From NCBI GenBank assembly GCA_027622555.1, contig JAQBYJ010000038.1:1-44521 (forward strand): DNA of 44,521 nt, given 5' to 3'. Positions 1 through 9,960 of the stretch are shown in pieces. The notes under the pieces were generated by a model. That model was not told the DNA's origin. It ran no database searches and saw only the letters and a program-made list of their open reading frames with translations. Position numbers and translations under genes: made by a program. Numbering within the stretch: position 1 is the stretch's first letter; every line of letters starts with the position of its first letter. Source of the stretch: Verrucomicrobiota bacterium (GTDB lineage: Bacteria > Verrucomicrobiota > Verrucomicrobiia > Opitutales > UBA2995).

Positions 1-51
1 ACGAGTGGTTTGGACCCATTCTCGGAAGTGCTCAAAATCCGGTAAATTCAT
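1..51 (-). CDS. Possible start of a leftward gene (partial, 17 codons)
   Basis: On the minus strand an ATG at 51-49 opens a frame that stays open to the window edge and reads MNLPDFEHFREWVQTTR. The composition looks coding, and the gene would diverge from the DUF2851 gene. Only 17 codons are visible, so no family can be named, and this could be a chance frame. Confidence 0.3.
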   Translation of the reverse strand, partial: MNLPDFEHFREWVQTTR

Positions 52-270
52 AATGAGGAGACCTACAAGCAACTGAGGAAACAGAGTTTTATAGAAAAAG
101 CATGTTGTCCGCTTCGATGAATTTCATGAGCTTGTCGAAGTGGCTGTCGCATGACGGCTCGAAGCTTCGTTATCCCGGTTAGCTCTTGTTCAATTATTAG
201 AGTAAAATTTGCTGATACAAATTTTAGATACTTGAACAATGCGTTTTCCGAACTTCATACTGTTCAATTA

Positions 271-1467
271 GTGAAAGTCGAAGTCGTTGCAGAGATCGAA
301 GGAGAATATGGGCCGCTTACTATTTCGGAGCGCATGGTTCAAAAAATTTGGGCCAAAGGAGATTTTCGGAAATCGGATTTAAAAACTCTGGAAGGTGCTC
401 ATCTGGAGATTCTGGATTTGGGCCAATGGAATCTCCTGGCTGGCCCGGATTTTAAACAGATTGCGATTAAGGTAAATGGAAAGGTTATTCACGGAGATGG
501 TGAGCTACATTTCTTTGATTCGGATTGGGAGACTCACAACCATGAGTCGGATCCTGCGTTTAAAAATGTGATTTTGCACATTTTGGTATTTCCTCCTAAA
601 ATCCGGAAACGTTCTATCCGATGTTCTGTAGAGCACACGTTACTTTTTTTGGACCTTTTGCCTCAAGGTTTGGAAAGTTATGCGGAAGAAGAGGCATTGG
701 GAGCGCTCATTTCTGGTGATGAGACTGCTTTGGAAGAATCTCTTCTGGAATTGGGATTCGATGACCGAATGGCACTTTTGGTAGAATCTGCCGCTAAACG
801 TTGGAAGGCCAAAGTGGACTATGCAAAACGTCGAATTGAAACGCTTGGCTGGGAAGAGGCCTGTCACCAGACTGCGTTGGAAATCATGGGTTACCGGTAC
901 AACCGGGCTGCCATGCTTTTTCTGGCGGGTGATTATTCGTTGAGTGCCTTGCGATCGGGAAATTTCTCCGCAGCGGACCTCTACCAGGCGGGGCACGGAA
1001 GGTGGCGTACATCAGGCACACGTCCCGCCAATCATCCGCGTCAGCGACTTTTTCAGTATGAAGATTGGATCAATCAACGGCCGCTTTGGCCTTCCGATTT
1101 GGAGGACTCACTCAGAGATTTTCCCCAGGTTCCTGATTCTGAGCTTATTAAAACGACCCGTAAGACGCTTGCTTTGGGAAAAATCCGGAGCTTATTGGCA
1201 GAAAAGGTGGTTGGCGGTGCAGTCGGCGGAACTCGGATTGAGAACCTCATTTGTGACGGATTTTTGCCTTTGGTGGCCGCTCGCTCGGGGAGGGAGTTAT
1301 TTTCTTACTGGTACCATTGGTTTCCTGGTGATATTCCATCTGCCTTGAAAAGACTTTTCCAACTAGTGAATAAGGGCTCTCCAAGACGGCATGCTTTATG
1401 CAATGGAGCGTTGCAGGGTGCTTTACAGCGGATGATTGAAGTTAGGGCACCAAAACGAAGAAAATAA
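271..1467 (+). CDS. DUF2851 family protein
   Basis: This is a DUF2851 family protein of unknown function. The family signature is visible: SERMVQKIW near the start, then NLLAGPDF, a [17 protein letters not shown] block (family: G-[DN]-x-E-[IL]-H with SDW and H.H) and NVILHILVF. The frame is open from an ATG at 151, but its first 40 residues do not resemble the family, whose members begin just before the ERMVQ-like motif. I therefore chose the GTG at 271, giving 398 residues. No clear ribosome binding site supports either start. The position directly upstream of nusA is unusual, because rimP commonly occupies this slot in other bacteria. A promoter-like site follows the gene, so co-transcription with nusA is not required. 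The family assignment is firm; the start is not. Confidence 0.75.
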   Translation: MKVEVVAEIEGEYGPLTISERMVQKIWAKGDFRKSDLKTLEGAHLEILDLGQWNLLAGPDFKQIAIKVNGKVIHGDGELHFFDSDWETHNHESDPAFKNVILHILVFPPKIRKRSIRCSVEHTLLFLDLLPQGLESYAEEEALGALISGDETALEESLLELGFDDRMALLVESAAKRWKAKVDYAKRRIETLGWEEACHQTALEIMGYRYNRAAMLFLAGDYSLSALRSGNFSAADLYQAGHGRWRTSGTRPANHPRQRLFQYEDWINQRPLWPSDLEDSLRDFPQVPDSELIKTTRKTLALGKIRSLLAEKVVGGAVGGTRIENLICDGFLPLVAARSGRELFSYWYHWFPGDIPSALKRLFQLVNKGSPRRHALCNGALQGALQRMIEVRAPKRRK

Positions 1468-1495
1468 GCCTTTTATAGTCTCAACCTTTGGATAC

Positions 1496-1524
1496 TTGAC
1501 ATGGGGTTTGTCCGGGTCTAACAC
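1496..1524 (+). promoter_or_regulatory. Putative sigma-70-type promoter of the nusA operon
   Basis: A perfect TTGACA at 1496-1501 is followed after 17 bases by TAACAC at 1519-1524, a weak -10 (3 of 6 consensus positions). It lies in the gap between the DUF2851 stop and nusA. Transcription would start near 1530 and give a leader of about 65-70 bases that contains the hairpin at 1555-1582. Predicted by eye only. Confidence 0.45.
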
Positions 1525-1554
1525 TTTCCCCTTTCACACTTTACCAACACTGGG

Positions 1555-1582
1555 AAGTGGGCTCTTCAGCCCGCTTTTTTTT
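1555..1582 (+). terminator. Intrinsic-terminator-like hairpin in the nusA leader (possible attenuator)
   Basis: A GC-rich stem AGTGGGCT/AGCCCGCT (one G-T pair) with a CTTC loop spans 1556-1575 and runs into eight T residues at 1575-1582. It has the textbook form of a Rho-independent terminator, yet lies downstream of the putative nusA promoter and only 15 bases before the nusA ATG. It may end DUF2851 transcripts, attenuate the nusA operon, or both. Confidence 0.65.
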
Positions 1583-1597
1583 ATCACTATTTATCAC

Positions 1598-2839
1598 ATG
1601 AGCAGCGAAATTTTATCCGTCCTGGAATATATGGAGAAGGAAAAGGGCATCGATCGAAAAGACATGATCGGCGCCATTTCCCTGGCTATCAAAACCGCGG
1701 CCAGCAAAGGTGTAAATGCCGGCCAAGAGCTCAAAGTCGAGATCGACCCTAAGACGGGTGGATTGCACGCATGGATGCTTCTCAATGTGGTTGACTCAAT
1801 AAGTGATCCAACCACCGAGATTCACATCGAGAAGGCTCGATTGATTGACAAGGAAATGAACCTGGGTGACGTCTTCGAAAAGCCAATTGATCCTGCTTTC
1901 CTGGGTCGTATTGCTGCTCAAACTGCCAGACAGGCGATTATGCAGCAAGTCCGTCAATTTGAAAAAGAACGCATTTTCGATGATTACAAGGATTCGATTG
2001 GTGACGTGGTTTCCGGAATCGTTCGCCGCCGCGAGCGTAGTGATTTGATTATCGACTTGGGTAAGGCGGAAGCACTTCTTCCTGCCCGTGAAAAAGTACA
2101 TGGCGAAGATTATGCTCCCGGAGAGCGTATTCGTTGCCTGTTACTGGCCATTGAGCAAACCAACCGTGGACCGGAATTGATTCTTTCACGCGCCCATTCA
2201 AAATTTATTCGCCGGCTCATGGAGCTGGAGGTCACGGAAATAACCGATGGAACGGTTGTGATCAAGGCTTTGGCCCGCGAGCCGGGATACCGGACTAAAA
2301 TTGCGGTCATGAGCAAAGATAAAAAGGTCGACCCGGTAGGAGCTTGTGTAGGAGCCCGCGGAGCACGTGTTAAGAGTATTGTTCGCGAGCTGGGTGGAGA
2401 AAAAATTGATATCATTCGTTATTTTGAAGACCCTAAGGAAATGCTGGCGGAAGCACTGAAGCCAGCTGTGCCCCTGAATGTGGAGATCGACGAACGAAAC
2501 AAACGGATTCACTTTGAAGTTGCAGACCGAGATCTTTCGGTAGCAATCGGTCGTCGCGGACAAAATGCGCGTCTTACATCCCGCCTCATGGGCTGGCGTC
2601 TCGACATTAGCAAAGAGAAGATCGCCGGTGGATTCGAAGACCGTAAGGAACGTGCAATTGCCGGGCTTAACCAGATTCCTGGAATTAGCGATGAGCTAGC
2701 TAATCGTTTGGTAGCTGTGGGCTTGATCAGTCCTGAAACATTTACAGGTGTTGAGGCATCTGACCTTCTGGATGCCGGGTTTACCCAAGAAGAGGCGGAT
2801 GAAGTATTAACCAAAGTTAAGGAGTTTCTCTCCCAATAA
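1598..2839 (+). CDS. nusA: Transcription termination/antitermination factor NusA
   Basis: NusA binds RNA polymerase and nascent RNA and modulates pausing, termination and antitermination. The order is as expected: an N-terminal polymerase-binding domain (about 1-125), an S1 domain (about 133-200, with [20 protein letters not shown]), KH1 ([15 protein letters not shown], about 251-265) and KH2 ([11 protein letters not shown]). A C-terminal helix-hairpin-helix-like tail follows (about 345-413, [12 protein letters not shown]). I chose the ATG at 1598 because it begins the conserved [18 protein letters not shown]. The frame is open back to 1436, but that extension covers the promoter and hairpin and looks non-coding. 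Product 413 aa. It is the first gene of the nusA-infB-rbfA-nrnA-truB-ribF set. The family is known for autogenous control at leader terminators. Confidence 0.96.
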   Translation: MSSEILSVLEYMEKEKGIDRKDMIGAISLAIKTAASKGVNAGQELKVEIDPKTGGLHAWMLLNVVDSISDPTTEIHIEKARLIDKEMNLGDVFEKPIDPAFLGRIAAQTARQAIMQQVRQFEKERIFDDYKDSIGDVVSGIVRRRERSDLIIDLGKAEALLPAREKVHGEDYAPGERIRCLLLAIEQTNRGPELILSRAHSKFIRRLMELEVTEITDGTVVIKALAREPGYRTKIAVMSKDKKVDPVGACVGARGARVKSIVRELGGEKIDIIRYFEDPKEMLAEALKPAVPLNVEIDERNKRIHFEVADRDLSVAIGRRGQNARLTSRLMGWRLDISKEKIAGGFEDRKERAIAGLNQIPGISDELANRLVAVGLISPETFTGVEASDLLDAGFTQEEADEVLTKVKEFLSQ

Positions 2840-2895
2840 AATAGAATATTTCTTAGGTCCAAATCCTACTGCCGTTAACTCGGCGGAACAAATAT

Positions 2896-5340
2896 ATGAG
2901 TGTAAGAATTCACGAAATTTCAAAACAGACAGGCGTTTCCAATAAGGAAATCGTCGATCTGCTGAAGGAAAGGGGATACGCAGTATCTACCGCTTCGAGT
3001 GGCATTGATCCCATTTCAGCAGAATCTCTAATCGAAGAGCTCGGGCGGGTTAAAGAGCCTGAAACTGAGGCTGCTGCCCCTGAGCCAACTCCTGCTGCAA
3101 AAGAATCAAAGCCCGAGCTTAAGGCCCAGTCCGCTCCTCCATTAAGTGCATTTGTTCGTTCGAAAGCAGATATCGAACGAGAAAAAGAAGAGAAACGCCT
3201 GGAAGAAGAGGAGAAACGTAAACCTGCGGCAGTTGCTCCACCACCGCCTCCACCACCAGCACCACGGCCAGCCTCTGTTTCGCCTCCAGCAGCACCGCCA
3301 AAGCCGGTACAGGTCGCACCCAAGGCACCACCAGTTTCTCCTCCGTCTGCCTCACCAGCACCTTTATCGCCTCCCCCAGGTCGATCGGCAGCACCTTTTC
3401 CTAAAATGGCTTCACCTGAAGCTTTAACACCTCCTCCTCCTTTGTCGCCTCCTCCTGTCGTTGGAGGACCACCACCGACTCCCGGTGTCGACGGACCCAT
3501 TCCAGTAGAACCTGATCAAACAGAGGGAGGCGAAGGAGAAGCTTCAGACGCGCCAGAAGTCAGTGATGTAAAGATGGTGACGGTAAAACCGCCCATTGTT
3601 GTTAAAGAATTTGCATTGGAGATCGGACTAAAACCCTTTAAGCTTATTTCAGAGCTCATGGAGATGGGGATTTTCTCCTCCATGAATCAGGTCATTGAAG
3701 AAGAGGTAGCTGTTCGCATCGCCGAACGCCATGGTTTCCTGCTTGAAGTGAAGCATCGTGGTGAAGAAAAACAACCACCTGCCAAAAAGAAAGTTGTTGT
3801 AGTTGACCAAAGTAAATTCCAGGAACCGCGTCCGCCCGTCGTTTGTATCTTAGGCCACGTTGACCACGGGAAAACGACGCTGCTTGATTATATCCGCAAA
3901 GCAAATGTTGTTGACGATGAGTTTGGTGGGATCACCCAGCATATTGGCGCTTACCAGGTAGAGCATGCTGAAAAGAAAATTACTTTTCTCGATACACCCG
4001 GTCACGCCGCATTCTCAAAGATGCGTGAACGGGGTGCACATGTGACAGACATAGTTGTTTTAGTCGTAGCCGCCGATGACGGTTTTATGCCGCAGACGGA
4101 TGAAGCACTGAAGTTTGCCGAACAATCTGGTGATCCAATTCTTGTTGCGATCAACAAAATTGATTCAAAGGGTGCAGATCTGGACCGTGTGAAAACTCAG
4201 ATGCAGGAGCGCAACATTGCACCTGAAGACTGGGGTGGCGAAACCATTGCTGTTGCGATGTCCGCAATGAAGGGCCAAAATGTTGAAGAGCTTCTCGATA
4301 TGATCAATCTCCAGGCGGAGGTGATGGAACTCAAAGCCAGTAAGGTAGGTATAGCCAAAGGAACGGTGATTGAGTCCAAGATGGAAGTTGGCCGTGGTCC
4401 TACAGCAACTGTTATAGTTCAGGAAGGTACCTTAAAAGTTGGCGATGCTATCATATGCGGAACCAGTTACGCCAAAATTCGGGCCATGGTGGATGATAAT
4501 GGTAAGAATATTAAGCAGGCATTACCTTCTACACCTGTGAGCATTCATGGTTGGTCAGATACACCTGCGAGTGGTGGTGAGTTTGAGGTCGTTAAAAATG
4601 AAAAAACGGCCAAACAAATTTCTGCGGAGCGTATAATTGAACTAAAGCGTGCGAGCGTTGTTGTTGTTGAAGTTGAAGAAAAACCGGCAACTTTGGAGAC
4701 GCTTTTTGAGGCGATCGAACAAACACGAAAGAAAGTGTTTAAGGTGGTTGTTAAGTGCGACGTTCATGGATCGATTGAAGCTGTTCGGGAAATACTCAGT
4801 ACTATCCAAAGTGATAAGATTGACCTGGAAATTATTTCGGCCGATGTTGGTGCCATCAGTAAACAGGATGTAGATCTTGCCAGCACTTCAGATGCTGCAG
4901 TGATCGGTTTTAATGTTCGCCTTGAAACAGGTGTGGCATCAATTGCAAAGCATGGTGGTGTAAGCATTATGCAATTCAATATCATCTATCAAATGATTGA
5001 CGAGTTGAAGTTGGCGATGGCCGATCAGCTCGAACCGGAGCTTTCTGAAAAGAAAATGGGTGGTGCCGAAGTTCGCCAAATATTCCCGGTTGGTCGCTCA
5101 ACGGCTGCTGGTTGCTTGGTATCCGATGGGCGTATCGCCCGTGATGCACGCGCTCGTGTTTTACGTAAAGGAGAAGAAATCTTCATGGGTAAGATCTCTA
5201 TGCTGAAACGCTTCAAGGAGGATGTGAATGAGGTTCGCACCGGTTACGAGTGCGGTGTCCAGTTATCGGGCTTCGGGGACTACGAAGAGGGAGATATTAT
5301 CGAGTGTTTCGAGATTGAGAAGAATCGAGCATCCTTGTAG
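2896..5340 (+). CDS. infB: Translation initiation factor IF-2
   Basis: IF-2 is a GTPase that brings initiator tRNA to the 30S subunit and promotes subunit joining. It has 814 residues. An N-terminal IF2_N domain (about 2-50, [21 protein letters not shown]) is followed by a long Pro/Ala/Ser-rich low-complexity linker (about 60-205). A second IF2_N-like segment covers about 232-280. The G domain has G1 GHVDHGKT (320-327), G3 DTPGH (366-370) and G4 NKID (420-423). The C-terminal beta-barrel and initiator-tRNA-binding domains complete the family length. It starts 56 bases after nusA on the same strand, with no terminator between, so co-transcription is likely. The proline-rich linker is longer and more repetitive than in enterobacterial IF-2. 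Confidence 0.97.
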   Translation: MSVRIHEISKQTGVSNKEIVDLLKERGYAVSTASSGIDPISAESLIEELGRVKEPETEAAAPEPTPAAKESKPELKAQSAPPLSAFVRSKADIEREKEEKRLEEEEKRKPAAVAPPPPPPPAPRPASVSPPAAPPKPVQVAPKAPPVSPPSASPAPLSPPPGRSAAPFPKMASPEALTPPPPLSPPPVVGGPPPTPGVDGPIPVEPDQTEGGEGEASDAPEVSDVKMVTVKPPIVVKEFALEIGLKPFKLISELMEMGIFSSMNQVIEEEVAVRIAERHGFLLEVKHRGEEKQPPAKKKVVVVDQSKFQEPRPPVVCILGHVDHGKTTLLDYIRKANVVDDEFGGITQHIGAYQVEHAEKKITFLDTPGHAAFSKMRERGAHVTDIVVLVVAADDGFMPQTDEALKFAEQSGDPILVAINKIDSKGADLDRVKTQMQERNIAPEDWGGETIAVAMSAMKGQNVEELLDMINLQAEVMELKASKVGIAKGTVIESKMEVGRGPTATVIVQEGTLKVGDAIICGTSYAKIRAMVDDNGKNIKQALPSTPVSIHGWSDTPASGGEFEVVKNEKTAKQISAERIIELKRASVVVVEVEEKPATLETLFEAIEQTRKKVFKVVVKCDVHGSIEAVREILSTIQSDKIDLEIISADVGAISKQDVDLASTSDAAVIGFNVRLETGVASIAKHGGVSIMQFNIIYQMIDELKLAMADQLEPELSEKKMGGAEVRQIFPVGRSTAAGCLVSDGRIARDARARVLRKGEEIFMGKISMLKRFKEDVNEVRTGYECGVQLSGFGDYEEGDIIECFEIEKNRASL

Positions 5341-5383
5341 TGTAAGTAGCTAACTCTTGAATACAATTTAATCACTGCCGGTT

Positions 5384-5743
5384 ATGGGTCAGAGGAATTT
5401 AAGAGTTAACGTTTTGGTAAAACAAGAAGTGAGCCAGCTTCTGCACACACGGTATCAAGGGCAGACAGTGTTTATTACGATTACAGATGTTTTGGTCTCC
5501 CCCGATCTGCGAAATGGCCGTGTCTATTATGCCGTGATCGGCGGGGAGGAGGAAAAGAAAAAAGCTTCAAGGTTTTTTCATCAAAATGCTCGAGATATTC
5601 GCGATCAATTGAGCAAAAATATCGTTTTAAAATATCTCCCATTCCTAACCTACCATTTTGACGATTCCATCGCACGTGGCGTCGAAATTATCGAACTGAT
5701 TGACCAGGTTACTGACAAAGATTCTCAAAAGGAAAACCTATAG
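5384..5743 (+). CDS. rbfA: Ribosome-binding factor A
   Basis: RbfA is a small KH-fold protein that binds the 30S subunit and helps mature the 5' end of 16S rRNA. The 119-residue product matches the family length and pattern. It opens with QRNLRVNVLVKQEVSQLL, has the central ITDVLVSPDLRNGRVYYAV and ends with the LPFLTYHFDDSIARGVEI motif (family: P.L.F..D.S...G..I). It follows infB by 43 bases. The next gene, nrnA, starts 4 bases after its stop, supporting a single operon. Confidence 0.93.
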   Translation: MGQRNLRVNVLVKQEVSQLLHTRYQGQTVFITITDVLVSPDLRNGRVYYAVIGGEEEKKKASRFFHQNARDIRDQLSKNIVLKYLPFLTYHFDDSIARGVEIIELIDQVTDKDSQKENL

Positions 5744-5747
5744 AAAA

Positions 5748-6743
5748 ATGCCTTATTATCCGAATACTTCACCTCAGTTTAAAGCACTGGTAGATTCGCT
5801 TGCTGGTAAAAAGATAGCAGTCGTTGGCCATGTTCGGCCAGACGGTGATTGCATCGGCTCTCAGGTAGCCTTGTGTCGTGCCCTGAAGTCCGTTAATGTT
5901 GAAGCTGTCTGCGTGAACCAAGACGAAGTTCCTGGGACCCTTGAGTTTTTAATAGAAAATACTCCCTTTTATAGAGGTGCTGATTTCGACTTCGACGGTT
6001 GGGATGTCGTAACAGTTGATTGCGCTGATAGAAAACGAATTGGAGTGGATGTAGCTCCCCGCGCACCGAAACCCATTGGTAACATTGATCACCATATCTC
6101 CAATACGCTTTATGGTGAAACGAATTTAATTGAAGGAACGTCCTCGGCAACTGGAGAGATCCTGGCCGGATATTTTCTCGATTGTGGTTACGAAATCGAT
6201 GTGGATACCGCCAATGCTTTATATGTAGGCATTGCTACCGACACGGGACAATTTCGATTTCCTTCCACAACGAAACACACTTTTGATTTAGCAGGCGTTT
6301 TGATCGAGCGAGGTGTGGATCTTAATAAGGTGAATCTTGAACTTTATGAGCGTGAAAGTTTTTCACGTCTCGAGTTGATGCAACGGTTTTTACAATCGCT
6401 TAAGCTTCATTTCGACGGTCGTGTATGCGTTGGTCTTCTCGAAGATGGTGTTTATGAGGCCGTTGGTGCAAAGACAGAGGACTCGGAAGGACTTGTTGAT
6501 TTTGCTCGAAGCATCGACGGAGTGGATATCGGTGTCTTGCTTGAGGAGCGATCTGGTATGATTAAGGGTAGTCTTCGAGCCAAAGAGAAAAAATACCGCG
6601 TCGATGAAATTGCAAAAGTCTACAAAGGAGGTGGCCACGCAGCTGCCGCGGGTTTAAATTACGAGTCGACGATTGAAGCGTTTTTGCCCGAATTGCTTAA
6701 GGCAATTGGAGATCAATTAAAAAAAGTGGATTCAAGTTTATAA
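5748..6743 (+). CDS. nrnA: DHH/DHHA1 phosphoesterase, NrnA-like oligoribonuclease / pAp phosphatase
   Basis: This is a DHH-superfamily phosphoesterase. NrnA-type members degrade nano-RNA and dephosphorylate 3'-phosphoadenosine 5'-phosphate. Visible motifs are motif I GHVRPDGDCIGS, motif II VTVDCAD, the defining NIDHHISN with the DHH triad, ATDTGQFRFPST, and the C-terminal DHHA1 glycine motif GGGHAAAAG. I chose the ATG at 5748, 4 bases after the rbfA stop, because it precedes the conserved region. The frame is open back to 5700, overlapping rbfA, but that extension is dispensable. Product 331 aa. Its place between rbfA and truB is typical of many bacteria. Confidence 0.92.
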   Translation: MPYYPNTSPQFKALVDSLAGKKIAVVGHVRPDGDCIGSQVALCRALKSVNVEAVCVNQDEVPGTLEFLIENTPFYRGADFDFDGWDVVTVDCADRKRIGVDVAPRAPKPIGNIDHHISNTLYGETNLIEGTSSATGEILAGYFLDCGYEIDVDTANALYVGIATDTGQFRFPSTTKHTFDLAGVLIERGVDLNKVNLELYERESFSRLELMQRFLQSLKLHFDGRVCVGLLEDGVYEAVGAKTEDSEGLVDFARSIDGVDIGVLLEERSGMIKGSLRAKEKKYRVDEIAKVYKGGGHAAAAGLNYESTIEAFLPELLKAIGDQLKKVDSSL

Positions 6744-6752
6744 TAAAGAGAC

Positions 6753-7484
6753 ATGGCTCAGGTATTGAATGACTTCGATGGCGTATTGCTGATCGATAAA
6801 CCTACTGGGATTACTTCCCATGATGTAGTCGATCGGGTTCGTCGAAAATTAAAAATGAAACGTGTGGGGCACGCAGGAACTCTAGACCCGCTTGCTACGG
6901 GTCTCTTGATTATTCTAGTCGGAAAAGCGACAAAACTGTCCGCACGCCTTATGGGTTTGGACAAAGAATATGAAGGCACTATTGAGTTTGGGAAAACTTC
7001 AGATTCATACGATATTGATGGCGAGATTGTAGATACCAGGGAAGTGCCAGATAGCATCACCTCCGAACGCATCCAGGAAGAAATGAATGCCTATATTGGT
7101 GACCAGTACCAAACACCGCCGATGTTTTCGGCAGTAAAAATAAAAGGGGTCCCTCTGTACAAGCACGCTCGAAAGGGAATGGAGGTGCCGCGTGAACCAC
7201 GGTTTATTCGCGTATCCAGCTATACGCTGAATTCATGGGAAAGTCCGAAAGCAGAATTTTATGTCTACTGCACCAAAGGAACTTATATTCGAAGTCTGGT
7301 GCATGATGTTGGACAAAAATTAGGATGTGGCGGCATGCTAATTCAATTGAGACGAACGGCTTCCAATAACCTTACATTAAAGGACTCTGTGACTTTGGAA
7401 GACTTTGAAGGCGAATCGCTTTCGCAAATAAGCAAATATCTGATGCCTGGTTATAAGGCACTAACTCCCGAAGCAGAAAGCTGA
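6753..7484 (+). CDS. truB: tRNA pseudouridine(55) synthase TruB
   Basis: TruB converts U55 of the tRNA T-loop to pseudouridine. The N-terminal motif [17 protein letters not shown] and the catalytic GTLDPLATG motif are intact, with the catalytic Asp at about residue 45. The later motif [18 protein letters not shown] is also present. At 243 residues the protein is shorter than the roughly 300-residue enterobacterial enzyme and seems to lack the C-terminal PUA-like extension, as is common for short TruBs. It starts 9 bases after nrnA, and ribF follows after 5 bases. Confidence 0.95.
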   Translation: MAQVLNDFDGVLLIDKPTGITSHDVVDRVRRKLKMKRVGHAGTLDPLATGLLIILVGKATKLSARLMGLDKEYEGTIEFGKTSDSYDIDGEIVDTREVPDSITSERIQEEMNAYIGDQYQTPPMFSAVKIKGVPLYKHARKGMEVPREPRFIRVSSYTLNSWESPKAEFYVYCTKGTYIRSLVHDVGQKLGCGGMLIQLRRTASNNLTLKDSVTLEDFEGESLSQISKYLMPGYKALTPEAES

Positions 7485-7489
7485 ACGCA

Positions 7490-8443
7490 GTGTCCCAAAA
7501 ATTCCCCATCCGGTTTACTGGCTTAAAAGAGACTGCTTTTCCTGCGAAGCCGCTCTTCCTTGCCGTAGGCATGTTTGACGGTGTTCATTTGGGGCATCAG
7601 GCAGTTATTGAAACTGCGGTTCAGTCTGCGCAGGCGGCAAATGGCGTGAGTGGCGTATTGACATTTTGGCCACACGCCAGTCGCTTATTCAATCCGAGTG
7701 ATCCGGTGAAGATGATCATGACTCCGGAAATAAAAGCGGGGGCTCTTGGTGCCCACGATATTGAATACATGATTCAGCAGCCGTTTAATAATGAATTCTC
7801 CGCAATAGAGGCTAAAGATTTTATTGCTCACCTTAAGCATCAATTACCCCATCTTCAATCGATTCACGTTGGATCCAATTGGCGCTTCGGAAATAAGAGG
7901 CTTGGAGACATTGCGATGTTGGTTGAGTTGGGACGAGCAGCAGGTGTGCATGTGATCAATGTCGAAAGGGTTTTTTATGACGGGGAAGCCATTAGCAGCA
8001 CACGTATTCGAAAGCATCTTGCTTTAGGCGAAATGGAACTCGCAAATGCTTTGTTGGGTGATGTCTATTTTTCGATCGGACCGGTGGTGCCAGGAAAGAA
8101 TTTAGGTTCTAAAATTGGTTTTCCAACATTGAATCTGCCTTGGTCTTGCGAATTGAATCCTCCCTATGGTGTATACTTTGTCGATGTTAAGGGAAAAAAG
8201 AATGGCAAAACTACTTTGGTAAAAGCTGTAGCCAATTTTGGAATTCGTCCGACTGTTGAGGAAACCAATGAGCCGGTTCTTGAAATCCATGTTCTAGAAG
8301 ACTTCCCGTTTATAGAGGGGGACGTACTGAAAGTACGTTGGTTTCACTTCCTACGTCCAGAGATGAAATTTGATAGCATAGACTCACTGAAAGCACAGAT
8401 AGGACGTGATGTTAGTGAGGCCCTAAGATACTGGGATCTTTAA
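7490..8443 (+). CDS. ribF: Bifunctional riboflavin kinase / FMN adenylyltransferase
   Basis: This enzyme makes FMN and then FAD from riboflavin. The N-terminal FMN adenylyltransferase domain shows LAVGMFDGVHLGHQ (nucleotidyl-transfer HxGH-type motif) and VGSNWRFGNKRLGD. The ISSTRIRKHLALGEME segment links to the C-terminal flavokinase domain (GKNLGSKIGFPTLNL, then PYGVYFVDV). It has 317 aa. The start is a GTG at 7490, because no ATG lies upstream of the conserved region and the first in-frame ATG falls inside the AVGMFDG motif. It is the last gene of the operon and meets the leftward PDZ gene tail-to-tail with a 30-base gap and no obvious hairpin. Confidence 0.95.
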   Translation: MSQKFPIRFTGLKETAFPAKPLFLAVGMFDGVHLGHQAVIETAVQSAQAANGVSGVLTFWPHASRLFNPSDPVKMIMTPEIKAGALGAHDIEYMIQQPFNNEFSAIEAKDFIAHLKHQLPHLQSIHVGSNWRFGNKRLGDIAMLVELGRAAGVHVINVERVFYDGEAISSTRIRKHLALGEMELANALLGDVYFSIGPVVPGKNLGSKIGFPTLNLPWSCELNPPYGVYFVDVKGKKNGKTTLVKAVANFGIRPTVEETNEPVLEIHVLEDFPFIEGDVLKVRWFHFLRPEMKFDSIDSLKAQIGRDVSEALRYWDL

Positions 8444-8473
8444 GGACCAGGAAAATTTACCAGCCACAACGGA

Positions 8474-9454
8474 TCAGCTTTCCTTCTCCTTGCTTCCGTA
8501 ATTTGGGTGGCTTAAGTGAGCTTCATCTTCACCACTGTTAATAATGATGCGGATATTTTCTTTCTTCACGTCTTCCAGGTTTTTCCAATTAAATTCCTTC
8601 GGCTCGTTTAGCTGCTTGAGGATTCCTTGCACGTTCTCAGGGAGGTCTTTCATTACGTCATCGACGGGGTAGTCACCTTCGTAAAGGACCTTGGTATCTG
8701 TTGAATCTTTCTCGCTGACGACATAATGATTGTTGCCATCGATTGTTTCCATGCTGGCAATTAAGCTACCTTTGTTAATGGAAACTTTTTGCGGACCACG
8801 GCCTACCGAAGTTACACGCTTACTCCCATCCTCTTCTTCACGTTCAATTATGATTTCTGGAATAAATTGCAGGGCTTTGTTTCCCATTTCGGCTGCACGT
8901 TCTGAAAACTCTTCCATGCGCTCCTGAAAGTCTTCCATATCAAAGTTCAGATTCCATTCACCGAATGAGGGAAAAGGTGGTTTTTGATTAGGTTTTGGAA
9001 AAGGAAAATCCCGAGTCCAACCTTGTTGTTCATGCACTTCCTTCTCTCCAAGTTCGACCTTGAGAATTAATTTCTTACTTTTTCGGAGAACTTCAACCTT
9101 CACACTATCTCCTGCTTCTTTGGATCGAATGAGCGTGCTCAGTTGCTCCTGGTTGATGATTATCTGGTCGTCTACTTTCAATAAGATATCGTATTGCTGA
9201 AGATCCGCTTTTGCCGCTCCAGAATTTTCGGCAACATGGTCGATGGTAAGACCCACGCCGTCAGGTATATCTATGTGGTTTCTTAGCGCTTTACTTACAC
9301 GGCTCGTCTCCACGCCAAGAAAAGTAACCATTTTTATTTCTTCTTTAGAGGCATCGACTTTCAGTTCGACCGATTGAGCGTATGAATTATTGAGGATCAT
9401 AAAAAGGCAGCTCAAACTTAGGAAAGCGTGTAAAAGTAATTTGTGGTTTTTCAT
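8474..9454 (-). CDS. Secreted PDZ-domain protein
   Basis: This is a 326-residue exported protein with one PDZ domain. A signal peptide is visible (KNH, then LLLHAFLSLSCLFMIL, ending near SYAQ at residues 24-27). The PDZ domain covers about 45-140: FLGVETS, then GVGLTIDHVAENSGAAKADLQ, YDILLKVDDQII and SVKVEVLRKSKKLILKV. The second half has no recognised domain; it is charged, with a Pro/Phe-rich patch near 150-165. No protease triad is present, so this is not an HtrA enzyme. It follows the sigma/anti-sigma pair with a 20-base gap and is probably co-transcribed, which suggests an envelope function under ECF control. Confidence 0.8.
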   Translation of the reverse strand: MKNHKLLLHAFLSLSCLFMILNNSYAQSVELKVDASKEEIKMVTFLGVETSRVSKALRNHIDIPDGVGLTIDHVAENSGAAKADLQQYDILLKVDDQIIINQEQLSTLIRSKEAGDSVKVEVLRKSKKLILKVELGEKEVHEQQGWTRDFPFPKPNQKPPFPSFGEWNLNFDMEDFQERMEEFSERAAEMGNKALQFIPEIIIEREEEDGSKRVTSVGRGPQKVSINKGSLIASMETIDGNNHYVVSEKDSTDTKVLYEGDYPVDDVMKDLPENVQGILKQLNEPKEFNWKNLEDVKKENIRIIINSGEDEAHLSHPNYGSKEKES

Positions 9455-9474
9455 ATAATGTCTTCTGGTTGAAG

Positions 9475-9960
9475 TTACAACAGGGTGACCGGAACAAAAA
9501 GAATCTCTTCTCGCGGAATCTCCATTGTGAATACACTGCCATCGTTTTTATCCAACATGGTCAAAGTATCGATAAACTGGTAGCGAAGCTTGCGGACCGG
9601 ATCATGTCCGTCCGTGAAAACGATCCCATCGTCAAAGGCTTTCATCAGGCGTTGTTCCGCCTCCAGAGGGATATATGAATTCTTGGCAACTGGCTGGGAA
9701 ATTTGAGTTGATTCTGACCGAGATGCGGCATTGCCAGAATCTACGTCGTTGGATGTCCTCGAAATTGAAATAGCAAAAACAAAGATCAAGCAGGCTGCAG
9801 TGGCTAAAGCTATCCCAGGCCAAAACCGTACTAAAGATATTGTATGGGTCGATTGCGGTTCTTCCAGAGCGCTTTCTATTTTTGTCTTAAGTGCTTCGCT
9901 GGGAGCAGCAGGTTTTAAAAGACCTAACTCCTTTTCAATTTCTTCGTAGAATCTTTTCAT
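9475..9960 (-). CDS. Single-pass membrane protein, probable anti-sigma factor
   Basis: The 161-residue protein has a cytoplasm-facing N-terminal part of about 45 residues (KRFYEEIEKELGLL), one transmembrane helix at about 48-68 (GIALATAACLIFVFAISI) and an extracytoplasmic C-terminal part. Its ATG overlaps the stop of the ECF sigma gene (ATGA), so translation is probably coupled. Position and topology fit an anti-sigma factor. The zinc-binding H..C..C pattern of ZAS-type anti-sigmas is absent, so the role rests on context alone. Confidence 0.6.
   Translation of the reverse strand: MKRFYEEIEKELGLLKPAAPSEALKTKIESALEEPQSTHTISLVRFWPGIALATAACLIFVFAISISRTSNDVDSGNAASRSESTQISQPVAKNSYIPLEAEQRLMKAFDDGIVFTDGHDPVRKLRYQFIDTLTMLDKNDGSVFTMEIPREEILFVPVTLL

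Noticed and set aside
1436-1597. N-terminal extension of NusA from an ATG at 1436
   Set aside because: It overlaps the end of the DUF2851 gene, the promoter-like TTGACA and the terminator hairpin, and its composition is unlike any NusA N-terminus. The conserved protein begins at 1598.
2910-3500. Long leftward frame (196 codons) opposite infB
   Set aside because: It is the antisense of the proline-rich IF-2 linker and yields a Gly/Ser/Ala low-complexity product. infB is certain in the other frame.
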